DNA of 64,000 bases from Litchfieldella xinjiangensis (GTDB taxonomy: Bacteria; Pseudomonadota; Gammaproteobacteria; Pseudomonadales; Halomonadaceae), in assembly GCF_000759345.1 (NCBI RefSeq), contig NZ_JPZL01000002.1, forward strand, positions 372,001-436,000. The letters run 5' to 3'. Made by a program: the position numbers and the translations under genes. Positions within the stretch are counted from its first letter, which is position 1. Each line of letters opens with the position of its first letter. Below the pieces are notes generated by a model, which was given only the letters and a program-made list of their open reading frames with translations, was not told the origin of the DNA and made no database searches. Shown piece after piece: positions 1 to 13,067 of the stretch.

Positions 1-2
1 AC

Positions 3-1178
<1,176 letters not shown>

Positions 1179-1228
1179 GCATGCCCGGACTCGATGCCAC
1201 AGTGGATTCGACAACGAGAGGACACGCC

Positions 1229-2293
1229 ATGCTGGTCGTTCGTCCCGCCAGGCCGGCCGATCTGCCGGCACTGGAGCGCCTGGCTTCCAGTGCCACGCCG
1301 CGCCTGACCAACCTGCCGGCCCATCGCGACCGTCTAGAGGAGCGCATTGCGCGCTCCCAACGTGCCTTCAGCCACGATATCGATTTCCCCGGCGAGGAGA
1401 ACTACACCTTCGTGATCGAGGATCGCGAGCGTGACGAGGTAGTGGGCACGGCCACCATACGTGCCCTGGCCGGGGCCCACGAGGCCTATTACACCTATCG
1501 CCAGGAAACCCTGATTCACGCTTCGCAGCAGCTCAACGTGCGTCGTGAAGTGCAGACCCTGGCGCTGTCGCATGAAGTGTCCGATGCCAGCTTGCTGTGT
1601 GCGCTGTCGCTGCATCCACGCTACAAGGACACCAGCGCCGAGAGCCTGCTGCGCCGATCGCGGCTGATGTTCATCGCCCAGTATCCCGAACGCTTCTCGC
1701 AAATCCTCGCCGTGGCATTTCCTGGCTACCTGGATAACGACGGGGAATCGCCCTTCTGGAATAGCGTGGGGCGGCACTTTTTCGTGCGCGGCTACCAGGA
1801 GATGAATCACGTCGCCGGGGTGCGCTCGAAGAGTTTCATCGCCGAGGTGATGCCGCAATTTCCGCTCTACCTGCCGCTGCTCACGCCCCAGGCGCGGGCC
1901 GCCATCGGCCGTGAGCACCCCGCACACGAACGCGCCCTGGAGGAGATGCTCGCCGAGGGCTTCCTGCGCTCGCGGCATGTCGACATCTTCGATGCCGGCC
2001 CGGTGGTCAAGGGTGAGCGCGATCGGCTGGCGACCTTCCGCAACGCAGCCTGGCATCCGGTGAGGATTCGCCCGCAACACACCTTGCCGGACGCCGAGCC
2101 GGCCATGATCGCCAATCAGAAACTCGGCGATTTCCGCTGTGTGGTGGCGCGTTATGCCCTGTCACCCACGGGCCAGTTGATGCTTTCGCCCGAGCATGCC
2201 GAGGTGCTCGGCGTCGAGGAGGGGCGCGCCGTGCTCGCCGCGCCGCTTGCACTGCCCGATGCCATCGATGCACTCGACGAGGGGGAACTGTAA
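1229..2293 (+). CDS. aruF: Arginine N-succinyltransferase, AruF-type subunit
   Basis: First of two paralogous subunits that succinylate arginine with succinyl-CoA, the opening step of the AST pathway. It is 354 residues of GNAT-like AstA fold, with the family landmarks LVVRPARPADLP at the N terminus, GESPFWNSVGR, a KSFIAEVMPQFPLY block and VDIFDAGP near the C terminus. I chose the ATG at 1229 because GAGAGGA lies just upstream and the AstA family begins with this block; an in-frame start at 1175 would add 18 unrelated residues and overlap astC. It overlaps aruG in a TAATG junction, implying translational coupling. Pseudomonads carry the same two-subunit arrangement, whereas E. coli has one AstA. 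Confidence 0.9.
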   Translation: MLVVRPARPADLPALERLASSATPRLTNLPAHRDRLEERIARSQRAFSHDIDFPGEENYTFVIEDRERDEVVGTATIRALAGAHEAYYTYRQETLIHASQQLNVRREVQTLALSHEVSDASLLCALSLHPRYKDTSAESLLRRSRLMFIAQYPERFSQILAVAFPGYLDNDGESPFWNSVGRHFFVRGYQEMNHVAGVRSKSFIAEVMPQFPLYLPLLTPQARAAIGREHPAHERALEEMLAEGFLRSRHVDIFDAGPVVKGERDRLATFRNAAWHPVRIRPQHTLPDAEPAMIANQKLGDFRCVVARYALSPTGQLMLSPEHAEVLGVEEGRAVLAAPLALPDAIDALDEGEL

Positions 2294-3309
2294 TGCGCAT
2301 CCGTCCGATCGCTCGCGGCGATATCGACGAGCTCCAGACCTTGGCACAGCAGACCGGGGTGGGCTTTACCTCGTTGCCCGACAACCGCGACTTCCTGGCC
2401 AGCAAGATCGAGAATGCCGCCCGTGCCTTCGAGGAGCGCACCCCGGTCGACCACCGTCTGTACTTCTTCGTGCTCGAAGACGAGACGAACGGTGAACTGG
2501 CCGGCTGCTGCGCCATCGAGAGCCAGGTGGGTCGCGAGATACCGTTCTACAACTACCGCCTGGGAACGCTCGCTCACTCCTCGGTGCAACTCGACCTGCA
2601 TCGCACCATCGATACGCTGTTTCTGAGCTCCGACCATACCGGCGATGCCGAGGTCTGCTCGCTCTACCTGCGGCCCGAATACCGGCGCGATCGCAACGGC
2701 GTGTTGCTGTCCAAGGCGCGCTGGCTATTCATGGCCCAGTTCCGCGACCAATTTCCGGCCAAGGTGCTGGCCGAGATGCGCGGTGTGTTCGACAAGAACG
2801 GTATCAGCCCGTTCTGGGAGTGCCTGGGCAGTCATTTCTTCCCCATGGATTTCAACGAGGCCGACCGCCTGACCGGTCTGGGGCAGAAGAGCTTCATCGG
2901 CGAGCTGATGCCCAAGTTCCCGATTTACACCACCTTCCTCACCGAGGCGGCGCGGGCCTGCATCGGCGAGGTACACGAGCATACCCGCCCGGCGCTGGAG
3001 ATGCTCAAGAAGGAGGGCCTGCGCTGGGAGGGCTACGTCGATATCTTCGACGGCGGCCCCACCGTGGAAGCATACATCGATGACGTACGCGCAGTGCGTA
3101 ACTCCCGGCTTTGCAAGGTCGAGGTTGCCAAGAAGGGGACTGAGAGCGAGCGCCCGACCTGGCTGGTCGCGACGACCCAGATGCTCGATTTTCGCGCTGC
3201 CTGGGTCGGACGCGGCCCCGACGAGAGCGATGTGATCACGCTGACCGAGGAGGAGGCGCGGCGGCTGAATGTCGTTGCGGGCGATTCCCTCCGGGTCCTG
3301 GAAACCTAG
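2293..3309 (+). CDS. aruG: Arginine N-succinyltransferase, AruG-type subunit
   Basis: Second AstA-family subunit, 338 residues, clearly paralogous to the preceding protein. It shares the RPI.RGD start, [28 protein letters not shown] and [13 protein letters not shown] blocks at matching positions. This copy keeps the more canonical AstA signature IFDGGPT, while the AruF copy has IFDAGPV. In two-subunit systems the pair forms a hetero-oligomer that makes N2-succinylarginine. Translation is coupled to aruF through the TAATG overlap. A 62-base gap separates it from astD. Confidence 0.92.
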   Translation: MRIRPIARGDIDELQTLAQQTGVGFTSLPDNRDFLASKIENAARAFEERTPVDHRLYFFVLEDETNGELAGCCAIESQVGREIPFYNYRLGTLAHSSVQLDLHRTIDTLFLSSDHTGDAEVCSLYLRPEYRRDRNGVLLSKARWLFMAQFRDQFPAKVLAEMRGVFDKNGISPFWECLGSHFFPMDFNEADRLTGLGQKSFIGELMPKFPIYTTFLTEAARACIGEVHEHTRPALEMLKKEGLRWEGYVDIFDGGPTVEAYIDDVRAVRNSRLCKVEVAKKGTESERPTWLVATTQMLDFRAAWVGRGPDESDVITLTEEEARRLNVVAGDSLRVLET

Positions 3310-3371
3310 GCGAAGAGCGACACTGCGCGCCGGGCATCTGTCCCGGAGTGCGCTGCGCTGAAGGAGGATTC

Positions 3372-4841
3372 ATGAACGCCAAGCAACAACTACTGATCGA
3401 TGGCCGCTGGATCGATGGCCAGGACGAACAGTTTGCCAAGGCCGATCCGGTGTCCGGCGAGCCCTTGTGGACCGCCGCAGCGGCCAGCGCCGAGCAGGTC
3501 GAGACGGCCGTGGCAGCGGCACGTCGTGCGTTTCCGGCCTGGGCGCGTAGCGCCTTTAGCGGGCGTCAGGCGCTGGTCGAACGCTTCCGCGAAACGCTCG
3601 AGCGTCATCGCGAGAATCTCGCGGAGGCGATTGCCCATGAGACGGGCAAGCCGCTTTGGGAAGCGCGTACCGAGGTCGGCGCCATGATCGGCAAGGTGGC
3701 CATTTCCACGCGTGCCTACCATGAGCGTACCGGGACCCATGAGCGCGAGGCCGGTGACGCCAAGGCGGTGCTGCGTCATCGCCCGCACGGCGTCATGGCG
3801 GTCTTCGGGCCGTATAACTTCCCCGGCCACCTGCCCAATGGGCATATCGTGCCGGCGCTACTGGCCGGCAATACGGTAGTCTTCAAGCCCAGCGAGCAGA
3901 CCCCGCTTACCGCCGATCTGACGATGCAGTGCTGGGTCGAGGCGGGCCTTCCCGAGGGCGTGATCAACCTGGTACAGGGCGCCGCCCCCGTCGGCCAGGC
4001 GCTGTCCCAGGCCAAGGACATCGATGGCTTGCTGTTCACTGGCAGTGCCAAGGTCGGCGGTATCCTGCATACCCAGCTGGCCGGCCAGTTCGATAAGATC
4101 CTCGCCCTGGAAATGGGCGGTAACAATGCGTTGGTGGTCAAGGACGTGCCCGACGAGGACGCCGCCGTACTGACCATCCTGCAGTCGGCGTTCCTTTCCG
4201 GGGGACAGCGATGCACTTGCGCCCGGCGCTTGATGGTTCCCGAAGGCGAGGTGGGCGACCGGCTGATCGATGCACTGGTTTCTGCGATCGAGCGTCTGCG
4301 TATCGCGCCTCAGTTCGACGAGCCGGCACCGTTCTACGGCGGTCTGGTCGGTGCCGCCTCCGCCGACGGCCTGCTCAAGGCCCAGGCCGACCTTGAAGCG
4401 CTGGGCGGCACCGTCCTGACGCGCATGCAGCGCCTGAAGGAGGGGACTACCTTGCTGTCCCCGGCGCTGATCGATGTGACCGGTCTCGAGATTCCCGACG
4501 AGGAGCATTTCGGTCCGCTGCTCAAACTTCAGCGCTATCGCGACTGGGACGAGGCGATCACTCTGGCGAACGACACCCGATACGGGCTCTCTGCGGGGCT
4601 GATCGGCGGCGAGCGCGGGGATTGGGACGACTTCCTGCTGCGCATCCGCGCCGGTATCGTCAACTGGAACCGTCAGACCACCGGCGCCTCGGGCGATGCA
4701 CCCTTCGGTGGGGTGGGCGACAGCGGTAACCACCGCCCCAGCGCCTACTATGCCGCCGACTACTGCGCCTATCCGGTGGCCTCCATGGAGGCCGAGGCCC
4801 TGGTGCTGCCGGATAACCTGCCGCCGGGAGTCAGCCTGTGA
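3372..4841 (+). CDS. astD: N-succinylglutamate 5-semialdehyde dehydrogenase
   Basis: NAD-dependent aldehyde dehydrogenase of 489 residues that oxidises succinylglutamate semialdehyde to succinylglutamate, the fourth AST step. The ALDH fold is intact: FGPYNFPG with Asn150, the nucleotide-binding FTGSAKVGG block, the general-base glutamate in LALEMGG (about residue 247) and the catalytic cysteine in GGQRCTC (Cys281). The start at 3372 is set by AAGGAGG at 3361-3367; an in-frame start 24 bases earlier would place the Shine-Dalgarno inside the coding region. It overlaps astB by four bases (GTGA). Confidence 0.94.
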   Translation: MNAKQQLLIDGRWIDGQDEQFAKADPVSGEPLWTAAAASAEQVETAVAAARRAFPAWARSAFSGRQALVERFRETLERHRENLAEAIAHETGKPLWEARTEVGAMIGKVAISTRAYHERTGTHEREAGDAKAVLRHRPHGVMAVFGPYNFPGHLPNGHIVPALLAGNTVVFKPSEQTPLTADLTMQCWVEAGLPEGVINLVQGAAPVGQALSQAKDIDGLLFTGSAKVGGILHTQLAGQFDKILALEMGGNNALVVKDVPDEDAAVLTILQSAFLSGGQRCTCARRLMVPEGEVGDRLIDALVSAIERLRIAPQFDEPAPFYGGLVGAASADGLLKAQADLEALGGTVLTRMQRLKEGTTLLSPALIDVTGLEIPDEEHFGPLLKLQRYRDWDEAITLANDTRYGLSAGLIGGERGDWDDFLLRIRAGIVNWNRQTTGASGDAPFGGVGDSGNHRPSAYYAADYCAYPVASMEAEALVLPDNLPPGVSL

Positions 4842-6181
4842 AAGACGTCCAAGAGGTCAATTTCGACGGTCTGGTCGGCCCGACACACAATTACTCTGGA
4901 CTGGCCCATGGCAACGTGGCCTCAATGAGCCACGTGGGGTTGGTCTCCAACCCCAAGGAGGGCGCGTTGCAGGGCCTGGCCAAGATGAAGTCGTTGCTCG
5001 ATGCCGGCTTTGCCCAGGGCGTGCTGCCGCCTCAGCAGCGCCCCGATCTGGGTGCCCTGCGTGCACTGGGTTTCAGCGGCACCAACGCCGAGGTCTTGTC
5101 ACGCGCGGCGCAGGAGGCCCCGCAGCTTCTGCGGGCGGTGTGTTCGGCCTCGAGCATGTGGACCGCCAACGCCGGGACCGTCACGCCGAGTGCCGATGCT
5201 CCGGACGGCAAGGTTCACTTCACCCCGGCCAACCTGCAATCGAGCTTCCACCGTTTCCTCGAGCCCGAAACCACGGGGCGCGTCCTGGCATCCATCTTCC
5301 GTGACCAGGCGCACTTCGCACATCATCCGGCATTACCCGCAACCCCGGCCTTTTCCGACGAAGGGGCGGCCAACCATACCCGCCTGTGTGGCGCCTATGG
5401 CGAGCCCGGCGTGCACCTGTTCGTGTATGGCCGGCAGGCCTTCGGCGGAACACGTGAGCCCCAACGCTACCCCGCTCGCCAGACGCTGGAAGCCAGCCAG
5501 GCGATCGCCCGCCAGCATGGGCTCACACCCGCCCAGACGGTATTCGCCCAGCAGCACCCGGACGCCATAGATGCCGGGGTGTTTCACAATGACGTGATTG
5601 CGGTCGGCAATGGCCCGGTGCTGCTTTACCACGAGATGGCCTTCCTCGACGAGGAGGCCACGCTCGAGGCACTGCGGGCCAAGATGACGACACCATTGAT
5701 TCCGGTGCGTGTACCCTCCGAAGCGATCAGCCTCGACGATGCCGTCTCGACCTATCTGTTCAATTCCCAGCTATTGTCCCAGCCCGACGGGAGCATGACC
5801 TTGGTGGTGCCGGGGGAGTGCCAGGAGAACGAGGCGGTGTGGCGCACCATTCAGGACCTGTTGCTGGCGGGAGCCAACCCGATTGGCGAGGTGCTGGTCA
5901 AGGACGTCAAGCAGAGCATGCGCAACGGCGGCGGGCCTGCCTGTCTGCGCCTGCGGGTAGCGCTATCCGAAGAAGAGCGCCAGGCTATTGGCGGCCGTGT
6001 GCTCCTCGACGAGGCGCTTTATACGGAGCTCACGGCCTGGGTGGAGCGGCACTATCGTGACCGACTCGCGCCCGATGATCTCGCCGATCCCCAACTCGCC
6101 GAGGAGACGCTCACGGCGCTCGACGAGCTGACCCGCCTGCTGGGTATCGGTAACGTCTACCCGTTCCAGCTCGGTCACTGA
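4838..6181 (+). CDS. astB: N-succinylarginine dihydrolase
   Basis: 447-residue AstB of the amidinotransferase fold. It hydrolyses N2-succinylarginine to succinylornithine, two ammonia and CO2. The protein starts with the characteristic [17 protein letters not shown] block, carries [10 protein letters not shown] in the middle (catalytic His region) and ends with [12 protein letters not shown] holding the nucleophilic cysteine. The start is GTG in a four-base GTGA overlap with astD, typical of this operon. It is the last gene before a strong bidirectional terminator. AstE, the final enzyme, is absent here and must be encoded elsewhere. Confidence 0.94.
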   Translation: MKDVQEVNFDGLVGPTHNYSGLAHGNVASMSHVGLVSNPKEGALQGLAKMKSLLDAGFAQGVLPPQQRPDLGALRALGFSGTNAEVLSRAAQEAPQLLRAVCSASSMWTANAGTVTPSADAPDGKVHFTPANLQSSFHRFLEPETTGRVLASIFRDQAHFAHHPALPATPAFSDEGAANHTRLCGAYGEPGVHLFVYGRQAFGGTREPQRYPARQTLEASQAIARQHGLTPAQTVFAQQHPDAIDAGVFHNDVIAVGNGPVLLYHEMAFLDEEATLEALRAKMTTPLIPVRVPSEAISLDDAVSTYLFNSQLLSQPDGSMTLVVPGECQENEAVWRTIQDLLLAGANPIGEVLVKDVKQSMRNGGGPACLRLRVALSEEERQAIGGRVLLDEALYTELTAWVERHYRDRLAPDDLADPQLAEETLTALDELTRLLGIGNVYPFQLGH

Positions 6182-6203
6182 TGACGCTAACGCACGCAGA
6201 CAA

Positions 6204-6233
6204 AAAAGGGGCCCGGCATGCCGGGCCCCTTTT
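6204..6233. terminator. Bidirectional Rho-independent terminator
   Basis: Perfect inverted repeat with 14-base arms around a two-base centre: an A tract, GGGGCCCGGC, then its exact complement ending in TTTT. The A tract on one side and T tract on the other let it end both the AST operon from the left and the converging SDR gene (6260-7249) from the right. Confidence 0.92.
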
Positions 6234-6259
6234 CGTTACAGGCGATGCACGTGCGAATC

Positions 6260-7249
6260 TCAGTGACGACGCTGTGATGTGACTCGTGCCAGGGCGGCCA
6301 CCCCGATGACGGCACCGGCAACGGCGGAGGTCGCGATCAGCGGATGCATGGTCGCCCGGGTATAGATACTGGTGCTGGCGACGGACTGATCGTATTCGGC
6401 ACGCTCTTTCATGTCCTCGGCAGCATGATGGAGCGAGAACTCGCGACGGCGCTCGGGCCGGCCTGTCTTCTGCCGACTGAACATGGACTTCTCCATGATC
6501 TTGTCGGCAAGGCGCGGCGCGTACTGACCCAAGGCGCTGAGCATCTTGCCGCCACCGCCGACATAGATGTCGCGCCGGGGCGTGGTGGCGCAATGCAGAA
6601 TGCTCTCGGCGACGATGCTCGGCTCGTAAAGCTTGGGCGGCAGGGTCGGCTCCTCTTCCATGTAATTGGCGGCATGCTCCGGGTAGGGCGTGGCAATGCT
6701 GCCCGGCTTGACCAGCGTGACCGCAACTGGCGCCCCTGCTTCCTCCAGCTCCATGCGCAGGGCGTCGGTAAAGCCCATCACGGCGTGCTTGGAGGCGGAG
6801 TACATGCCCTGCAGCGGAATGGCGCGATCCGAAACGATCGAGCCCAGATTGAGGATAGCGCCACCATAGCCGTCCTTGCGCTTGCGCAAGTGGCGGGGCG
6901 CCTCGCGGGAGCGGCGGTGATCCTCCATCGGGACGTCGACTACTTCGCCATAGATGGTGACCCCGGCATTGTTGATCCAAGTATCAAAGCCGCCGAAACG
7001 CTCGATGGCGGTGTCGGCGAGATTGCGAACCTGAGCCTCGTCACCTACATCGGTGACGACATAGGTCGCGTCCCCACCGCGCTGGCGCACTTCCTCGGCC
7101 AGTTGAGCCAGCGTCTGTTCGTGGCGGGCGGCCAGTACTAGGCGGGCGCCATGGTCGGCCGCCAGGCGTGCCGTGGCCAGGCCAATGCCTGTCGTGGCGC
7201 CGGTGAGGACGATAGTTTGATCGTGTAATTCGCGTAGACGTAGTGCCAT
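6260..7249 (-). CDS. SDR-family oxidoreductase with a segment missing in the catalytic region
   Basis: Short-chain dehydrogenase of 329 residues with a Rossmann TGATTGIG motif (16-23), NNAG (93-96), Ser137 and the YSASK active-site block (Tyr150, Lys154), plus a hydrophobic C-terminal segment near HPLIATSAVAG that may anchor it in the membrane. In relatives the text after VPMEDHRR reads on through a DTNFWGVV-type helix before the hydrophobic beta strand. Here HRR (residue 113) is followed at once by SREAPRHLRKR, so roughly 12 residues appear to be lost in frame, including the conserved Asn of the Asn-Ser-Tyr-Lys tetrad. The gene may encode an impaired enzyme. Substrate unknown. It converges on the AST operon. 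Confidence 0.8.
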   Translation of the reverse strand: MALRLRELHDQTIVLTGATTGIGLATARLAADHGARLVLAARHEQTLAQLAEEVRQRGGDATYVVTDVGDEAQVRNLADTAIERFGGFDTWINNAGVTIYGEVVDVPMEDHRRSREAPRHLRKRKDGYGGAILNLGSIVSDRAIPLQGMYSASKHAVMGFTDALRMELEEAGAPVAVTLVKPGSIATPYPEHAANYMEEEPTLPPKLYEPSIVAESILHCATTPRRDIYVGGGGKMLSALGQYAPRLADKIMEKSMFSRQKTGRPERRREFSLHHAAEDMKERAEYDQSVASTSIYTRATMHPLIATSAVAGAVIGVAALARVTSQRRH

Positions 7250-7385
7250 TATCGCTCTCCTTGCCCACCGCAGATGCCATGCAGATCGGATCGTGCACAG
7301 CGCTAGCGGCGTGGCTTCTCTCCTGAGAATGTCCCCTCAGGATAGAAGTCTCGGAGAGATTGCCAAAGCGAAGCGGCCGCTTGCG

Positions 7386-7589
7386 TCAGTCTTCGGGGAG
7401 CTCGGTCTGGCCACGCACTTCGCCCGTCTCGTCGCGGATGGTACCCGGGCGATAGGCGTCGTTGCCGGTATCCTGAGGGGCGCCCCAGACGGTCTCGCGC
7501 CGTCCGTCCGGATACGTGTTCGTGGTGCAGCCGACCAGGCTGGTGACAACCAGGGTCACGGTAATCAGCGCAAGGGAGAAGCGGGGCAT
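7386..7589 (-). CDS. Small lipoprotein of unknown function
   Basis: 67-residue protein with a lipoprotein signal: a hydrophobic stretch followed by LVGC, with the lipidated Cys at residue 21. The mature part is short, polar and acidic (TNTYPDGRRETVWGAPQD and onward). I chose the ATG at 7589 because ACAGGA lies at a suitable distance upstream and because it places the hydrophobic signal at the N terminus; a longer in-frame start would add 29 residues that break the signal. I do not recognise a specific family. It is most likely anchored in the outer membrane because the residue after Cys is Thr, not Asp. Confidence 0.72.
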   Translation of the reverse strand: MPRFSLALITVTLVVTSLVGCTTNTYPDGRRETVWGAPQDTGNDAYRPGTIRDETGEVRGQTELPED

Positions 7590-7678
7590 CGAAGCGTTCC
7601 TGTCACGTTCATATATGGGCATATGTTCGACGAATAATGGCAGGAAAGCGCAGCGTTGCCCATGACGGCAAGGCATCC

Positions 7679-9064
7679 TCAGTCCAGATAGCGGCCCCGG
7701 TCATCCTCGGAGGCAGCCCCGGCCAGGGTCGTTTCCACCGGCTCACTGCCCAGCCGCTCCAGCATGTCCCACGGCCCTAGGGCGAAATTGAGCCCCAGGC
7801 GCATGGCCGTGTCCATGGCGTCTGCCGTGGCGACACCTTCCGCGAGCGCCCGTCTTGCCTCGCCTATCAGCATCGTGGCAACGCGCAGCACGACCAGCCC
7901 GGGGCGGTCCGGTACCTCGACCAGGCGCACCCCGAGGGTCGCGGCCGCCTCGATCAGCTCTACGTGCTCGGCCTCGGAGAGACCGTGGCTGGCGAATGCC
8001 AGTGTCATTGCGCGCTCCTTGGGCCAGGGCACCAGGCTGACATCGAATAACGTCACCGGTTGCGCGTGCCGACGCGACAGCGCGGCAGCCGTATGGCCAT
8101 CGCTGACCTGACTCAAACCAGGCAGTCTCAACGGTAGCTGGGCCAGCAGGACATCGAGCGAGTCGACCTGGGCGGGTGGCAGCGCAGTGGAAGGTGGCGT
8201 TTCTCGATCATGGCGATAGAACCCCTGGCCGGACTTCTTGCCGAGTTCCCCTGCCGCGACCTTGGCCTCGATCAAGGGCGAGGGGCGAAAGCGTGGGTGA
8301 CGGCCAAAGGCCTCCCAAAGCGTGGTGGTGGCCTTGAGATTGATATCCACCCCCACCAGGTCGATGAGGGCGAATGGCCCCAGCGGGAACCCACCGCCAC
8401 ACGTCAGACAAGCGTCCAGCGTCTCTGCGTCAGCTGTGCCTTGCTCTAGAAGGTGCAGGGCTTCCCCATAGAAGGGGCGTGCACAGCGATTGACGATGAA
8501 GCCGGGGCTATCGTTGACGGCTACGGGTGTCTTGCCGAGGGTTCGGGCGAACTCGAGCAAAGCGTCGCGTGTCGCTTCGGAGGTATCCGGCGCGCTGACG
8601 ACCTCGACCAGGCGCATGGCCGGGGCCGGGTTGAAAAAGTGAAGCCCGGCGACGCGCTGTGGTGCTGTCAGCCCCTCGGCAATCGCACCGATCGAGAGCG
8701 ACGAGGTATTGCTGCACAGCAGGGCGTGGGCGCCGCAGATCGCTTCGAGGCGGCGAAACAGGTCGCGCTTGACGGCCAGGTCCTCGACGATTGCTTCCAC
8801 GACCAGGTCGGCATCCCCCAACGCCTCGAACGTCTCGGCGAGCCGCACCCGGGAAAGGGTTTCCTGCGCCTCGGCATCGCTCATGCGCCCCTTGTCGATC
8901 CGACGCTTCAAGGCCTCGGCAACCCGCTCTCTAGCAGCGGCGGCCGCACCTGGCTGGACGTCGTAGAGCGTGGTGATGACGCCTTGCTGGGCACTAATCT
9001 GAGCGATGCCCTGGCCCATGATACCGGCACCGATGACGGCGATGTGGTCGATCGACATGATCAT
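7679..9064 (-). CDS. 3-hydroxyacyl-CoA dehydrogenase, PaaH type
   Basis: 461-residue NAD-dependent 3-hydroxyacyl-CoA dehydrogenase. It has an N-terminal Rossmann domain (AVIGAGIMGQGIA), the HFFNPAPAMRLVEVV block with the catalytic histidine, the first helical C-terminal domain (GGGFPLGPFALIDLVG) and a second, degenerate C-terminal domain ending with LGLNFALGPWDML. This two-C-domain form is typical of PaaH/PaaC-like proteins in aromatic-CoA degradation rather than fatty-acid FadB. The start forms an ATGA overlap with the stop of the hydratase gene upstream, so the two are co-translated. In the proposed pathway it would oxidise a hydroxy-cyclohexane or hydroxy-dicarboxyl-CoA intermediate. Confidence 0.88.
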   Translation of the reverse strand: MIMSIDHIAVIGAGIMGQGIAQISAQQGVITTLYDVQPGAAAAARERVAEALKRRIDKGRMSDAEAQETLSRVRLAETFEALGDADLVVEAIVEDLAVKRDLFRRLEAICGAHALLCSNTSSLSIGAIAEGLTAPQRVAGLHFFNPAPAMRLVEVVSAPDTSEATRDALLEFARTLGKTPVAVNDSPGFIVNRCARPFYGEALHLLEQGTADAETLDACLTCGGGFPLGPFALIDLVGVDINLKATTTLWEAFGRHPRFRPSPLIEAKVAAGELGKKSGQGFYRHDRETPPSTALPPAQVDSLDVLLAQLPLRLPGLSQVSDGHTAAALSRRHAQPVTLFDVSLVPWPKERAMTLAFASHGLSEAEHVELIEAAATLGVRLVEVPDRPGLVVLRVATMLIGEARRALAEGVATADAMDTAMRLGLNFALGPWDMLERLGSEPVETTLAGAASEDDRGRYLD

Positions 9065-9831
9065 TCCCCTCGAAAGGTCGGTGTGCGTCGTTCGCGGAAT
9101 GCCGCAATCCCCTCGGCCTTGTCGTGGCTGGATAGCAGCAGCTCGAACGAGCGGCGGCCCAGGGCAAAGCCGGCCTGATGTGGGGCCTCGGTCATCGCCA
9201 GCACCGCCTGCTTGGCTAGGCGTTGTGCCAGGGGAGCGCCTTCAACGAGTCGGGTCGCCGTGGCCAGTGCCGTATTCAGCGCCTGGCCGTTTTCGCAGCT
9301 CTGTGACGCCAGTCCCCAGGCATGGGCATCGCGACCGCTGAAGCGTTCGCCGGTCAGCACCAGATGCAAGGTGCGCGCCTTGCCCAGGGTAAGCGCCAGG
9401 CGCTGTAGCCCCCCCGCACCGGGAATCATGCCCAGGCGAATCTCGGGCTGGCCGAGCGCGGCGTCCTCGGCCACCACCAGCAGATCGGCGCACAGCGCCA
9501 GTTCGCAGCCGCCACCCAGGCAATAGCCCTCCACCGCGGCGATCCATGGCTTGGCGATTCGCTGGATGCGTTGCCAATGGCCCAGCCGCGGGTCGGTCGG
9601 GCCATTCGCGGCCGTGCGTTCGGCGAGTTCGTCGATATCGGCGCCGGCGGCGAAGTGATCGCCGTGGCCATGAACCACCATGCAGTGCACTGCGGGGTCG
9701 GCATCGCCTCGTTCCATGGCGTCGGCCAGCTCACCCAACAGGGCGGTGTTCAGGGCGTTGCGGGCAGCGGGGCGGTTGAGCGCCAGCTGAAGGACGCCCG
9801 CCTCCTGACGGGAAAGCAACAGGTCGCTCAT
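9061..9831 (-). CDS. Enoyl-CoA hydratase, PaaF type
   Basis: Crotonase-family hydratase of 256 residues. Both catalytic glutamates are present: Glu110 in YCLGGGCELAL and Glu130 in GQPEIRLG, followed by IPGAGGLQRL. It should therefore add water to a 2,3-unsaturated acyl-CoA. It is the first gene of a leftward two-gene unit with the PaaH-like dehydrogenase, reading away from the fused monooxygenase/reductase gene across a 167-base divergent region. A CA-rich motif (AACAACAA on this strand) and a small palindrome lie in its leader. Confidence 0.9.
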   Translation of the reverse strand: MSDLLLSRQEAGVLQLALNRPAARNALNTALLGELADAMERGDADPAVHCMVVHGHGDHFAAGADIDELAERTAANGPTDPRLGHWQRIQRIAKPWIAAVEGYCLGGGCELALCADLLVVAEDAALGQPEIRLGMIPGAGGLQRLALTLGKARTLHLVLTGERFSGRDAHAWGLASQSCENGQALNTALATATRLVEGAPLAQRLAKQAVLAMTEAPHQAGFALGRRSFELLLSSHDKAEGIAAFRERRTPTFRGE

Positions 9832-9846
9832 GGAATCCTCGGTCGG

Positions 9847-9860
9847 TTGTTGTTGTGTTG
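9847..9860 (-). promoter_or_regulatory. CA-rich leader motif upstream of the hydratase gene
   Basis: On the minus strand this reads CAACACAACAACAA, about 16 bases before the start codon at 9831. It contains AACAACAA, which fits the AAnAAnAA consensus bound by Hfq with Crc in pseudomonad catabolite repression. The same motif recurs before other genes of this cluster. The assignment is by motif only; whether this organism uses a Crc system is not shown here. Confidence 0.45.
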
Positions 9861-9866
9861 ATGAGG

Positions 9867-9880
9867 GGATCTGTAGATCC
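9867..9880. promoter_or_regulatory. Short palindrome in the divergent control region
   Basis: GGATCT-GT-AGATCC, a perfect six-base inverted repeat around a two-base centre. It lies between the hydratase leader motif and the larger inverted repeat at 9907-9932. It may be an operator half of this control region or a small hairpin in the hydratase mRNA leader. Confidence 0.35.
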
Positions 9881-9906
9881 TCAGAATATTTTTCAACGTT
9901 AAACTA

Positions 9907-9932
9907 TTCAAGCATGAAATTTTAAGCTTGAA
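9907..9932. promoter_or_regulatory. Inverted repeat, candidate MarR-type operator
   Basis: TTCAAGC and GCTTGAA, perfect seven-base arms separated by 12 AT-rich bases, in the middle of the AT-rich divergent region between the hydratase and the monooxygenase/reductase genes. MarR proteins of aromatic-CoA clusters usually bind such palindromes over divergent promoters and release when the CoA thioester is present; the cluster encodes a MarR protein at 13068-13520. Assignment to that regulator is inferred. Confidence 0.45.
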
Positions 9933-9973
9933 CTATTTTTTCGCTAGGCCTAACGTTAGCTCATGCACGGCCC

Positions 9974-9985
9974 ACAACAACAACA
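9974..9985 (+). promoter_or_regulatory. CA-rich leader motif upstream of the fused monooxygenase/reductase
   Basis: ACAACAACAACA directly before the Shine-Dalgarno GCGAGGGG and 13 bases before the ATG at 9999. It contains AACAACAA, the Hfq/Crc-type consensus, and lies where binding would block ribosome access. Confidence 0.5.
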
Positions 9986-9998
9986 GCGAGGGGTGTCG

Positions 9999-12280
<2,282 letters not shown>

Positions 12281-12284
<4 letters not shown>

Positions 12285-13045
12285 GCCAACTCAACAGTAG
12301 CCCGCACGACATGACCGACAAGCGCGTGGTGATCACCGGCGGTGGCTCCGGTATCGGTGCCGACATGGCGCTCGGCTTCGCCAACGCCGGGGCCCGCGTC
12401 ACCATCGTCGGGCGTCGTCGTGAGGCGCTCGAGGCAGTGGCCGCCAAGCAGGCCGGCATCGAGATTCGCGTGGCCGACGTGACCAACGAGGCTGCCGTGG
12501 TCGGGCTGTTCGCGACCCTCGGTAAGGTCGATGTGGTGGTGGCCAATGCCGGTGCGGCCGAGAGCGCGCCGCTGGAGAAAACCGAGCTCGACCAGTGGCA
12601 GCGCATGCTCGACGTCAACCTGACCGGGGTGTTCCTGACCCTTCGAGAAGGATTGAAGCACCTCGACAGCGGCGGACGCCTGCTGGCTGTGGCGTCCACC
12701 GCGGGCCTCAAGGGGTACGCCTACGTCGGGGCCTACTGCGCCGCCAAGCATGGCGTGGTCGGCCTGGTGCGCGCCCTGGCCCAGGAGACCGCCCAGCGCG
12801 GCATTACCGTCAATGCCCTGTGCCCAGGATTTACCGAGACCCCACTGCTCGAGGCGAGTATCGACAGCATCGTCGACAAGACCGGGCGCAACGCCGAGCA
12901 GGCGCGCGCGCACTTCACCCGAACCAATCCCACTGGCCGACTGATCCAACCGGCCGATGTGACGGCGACCGCCTTGTGGCTGTGCAGTCCCGGTAGCGAG
13001 GCTATCACTGGCCAGGCCCTGTCGATTTCCGGAGGTGAGATTTGA
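12281..13045 (+). CDS. SDR-family 3-hydroxyacyl-CoA dehydrogenase-like oxidoreductase
   Basis: 254-residue classical short-chain dehydrogenase. It has TGGGSGIG near the N terminus, an ANAG motif, the catalytic serine in AVASTAG, the YCAAK active-site tyrosine and lysine and a C-terminal [10 protein letters not shown] block. It starts in an ATGA overlap with the fused flavoprotein gene, so it is translationally coupled to it and very likely acts on its product or a later alicyclic CoA intermediate. Similar SDRs sit in aerobic 2-aminobenzoate clusters. Its exact substrate cannot be read from the sequence. Confidence 0.85.
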
Positions 13046-13067
13046 CTGCAAGACAGGAGAGGGCGGC

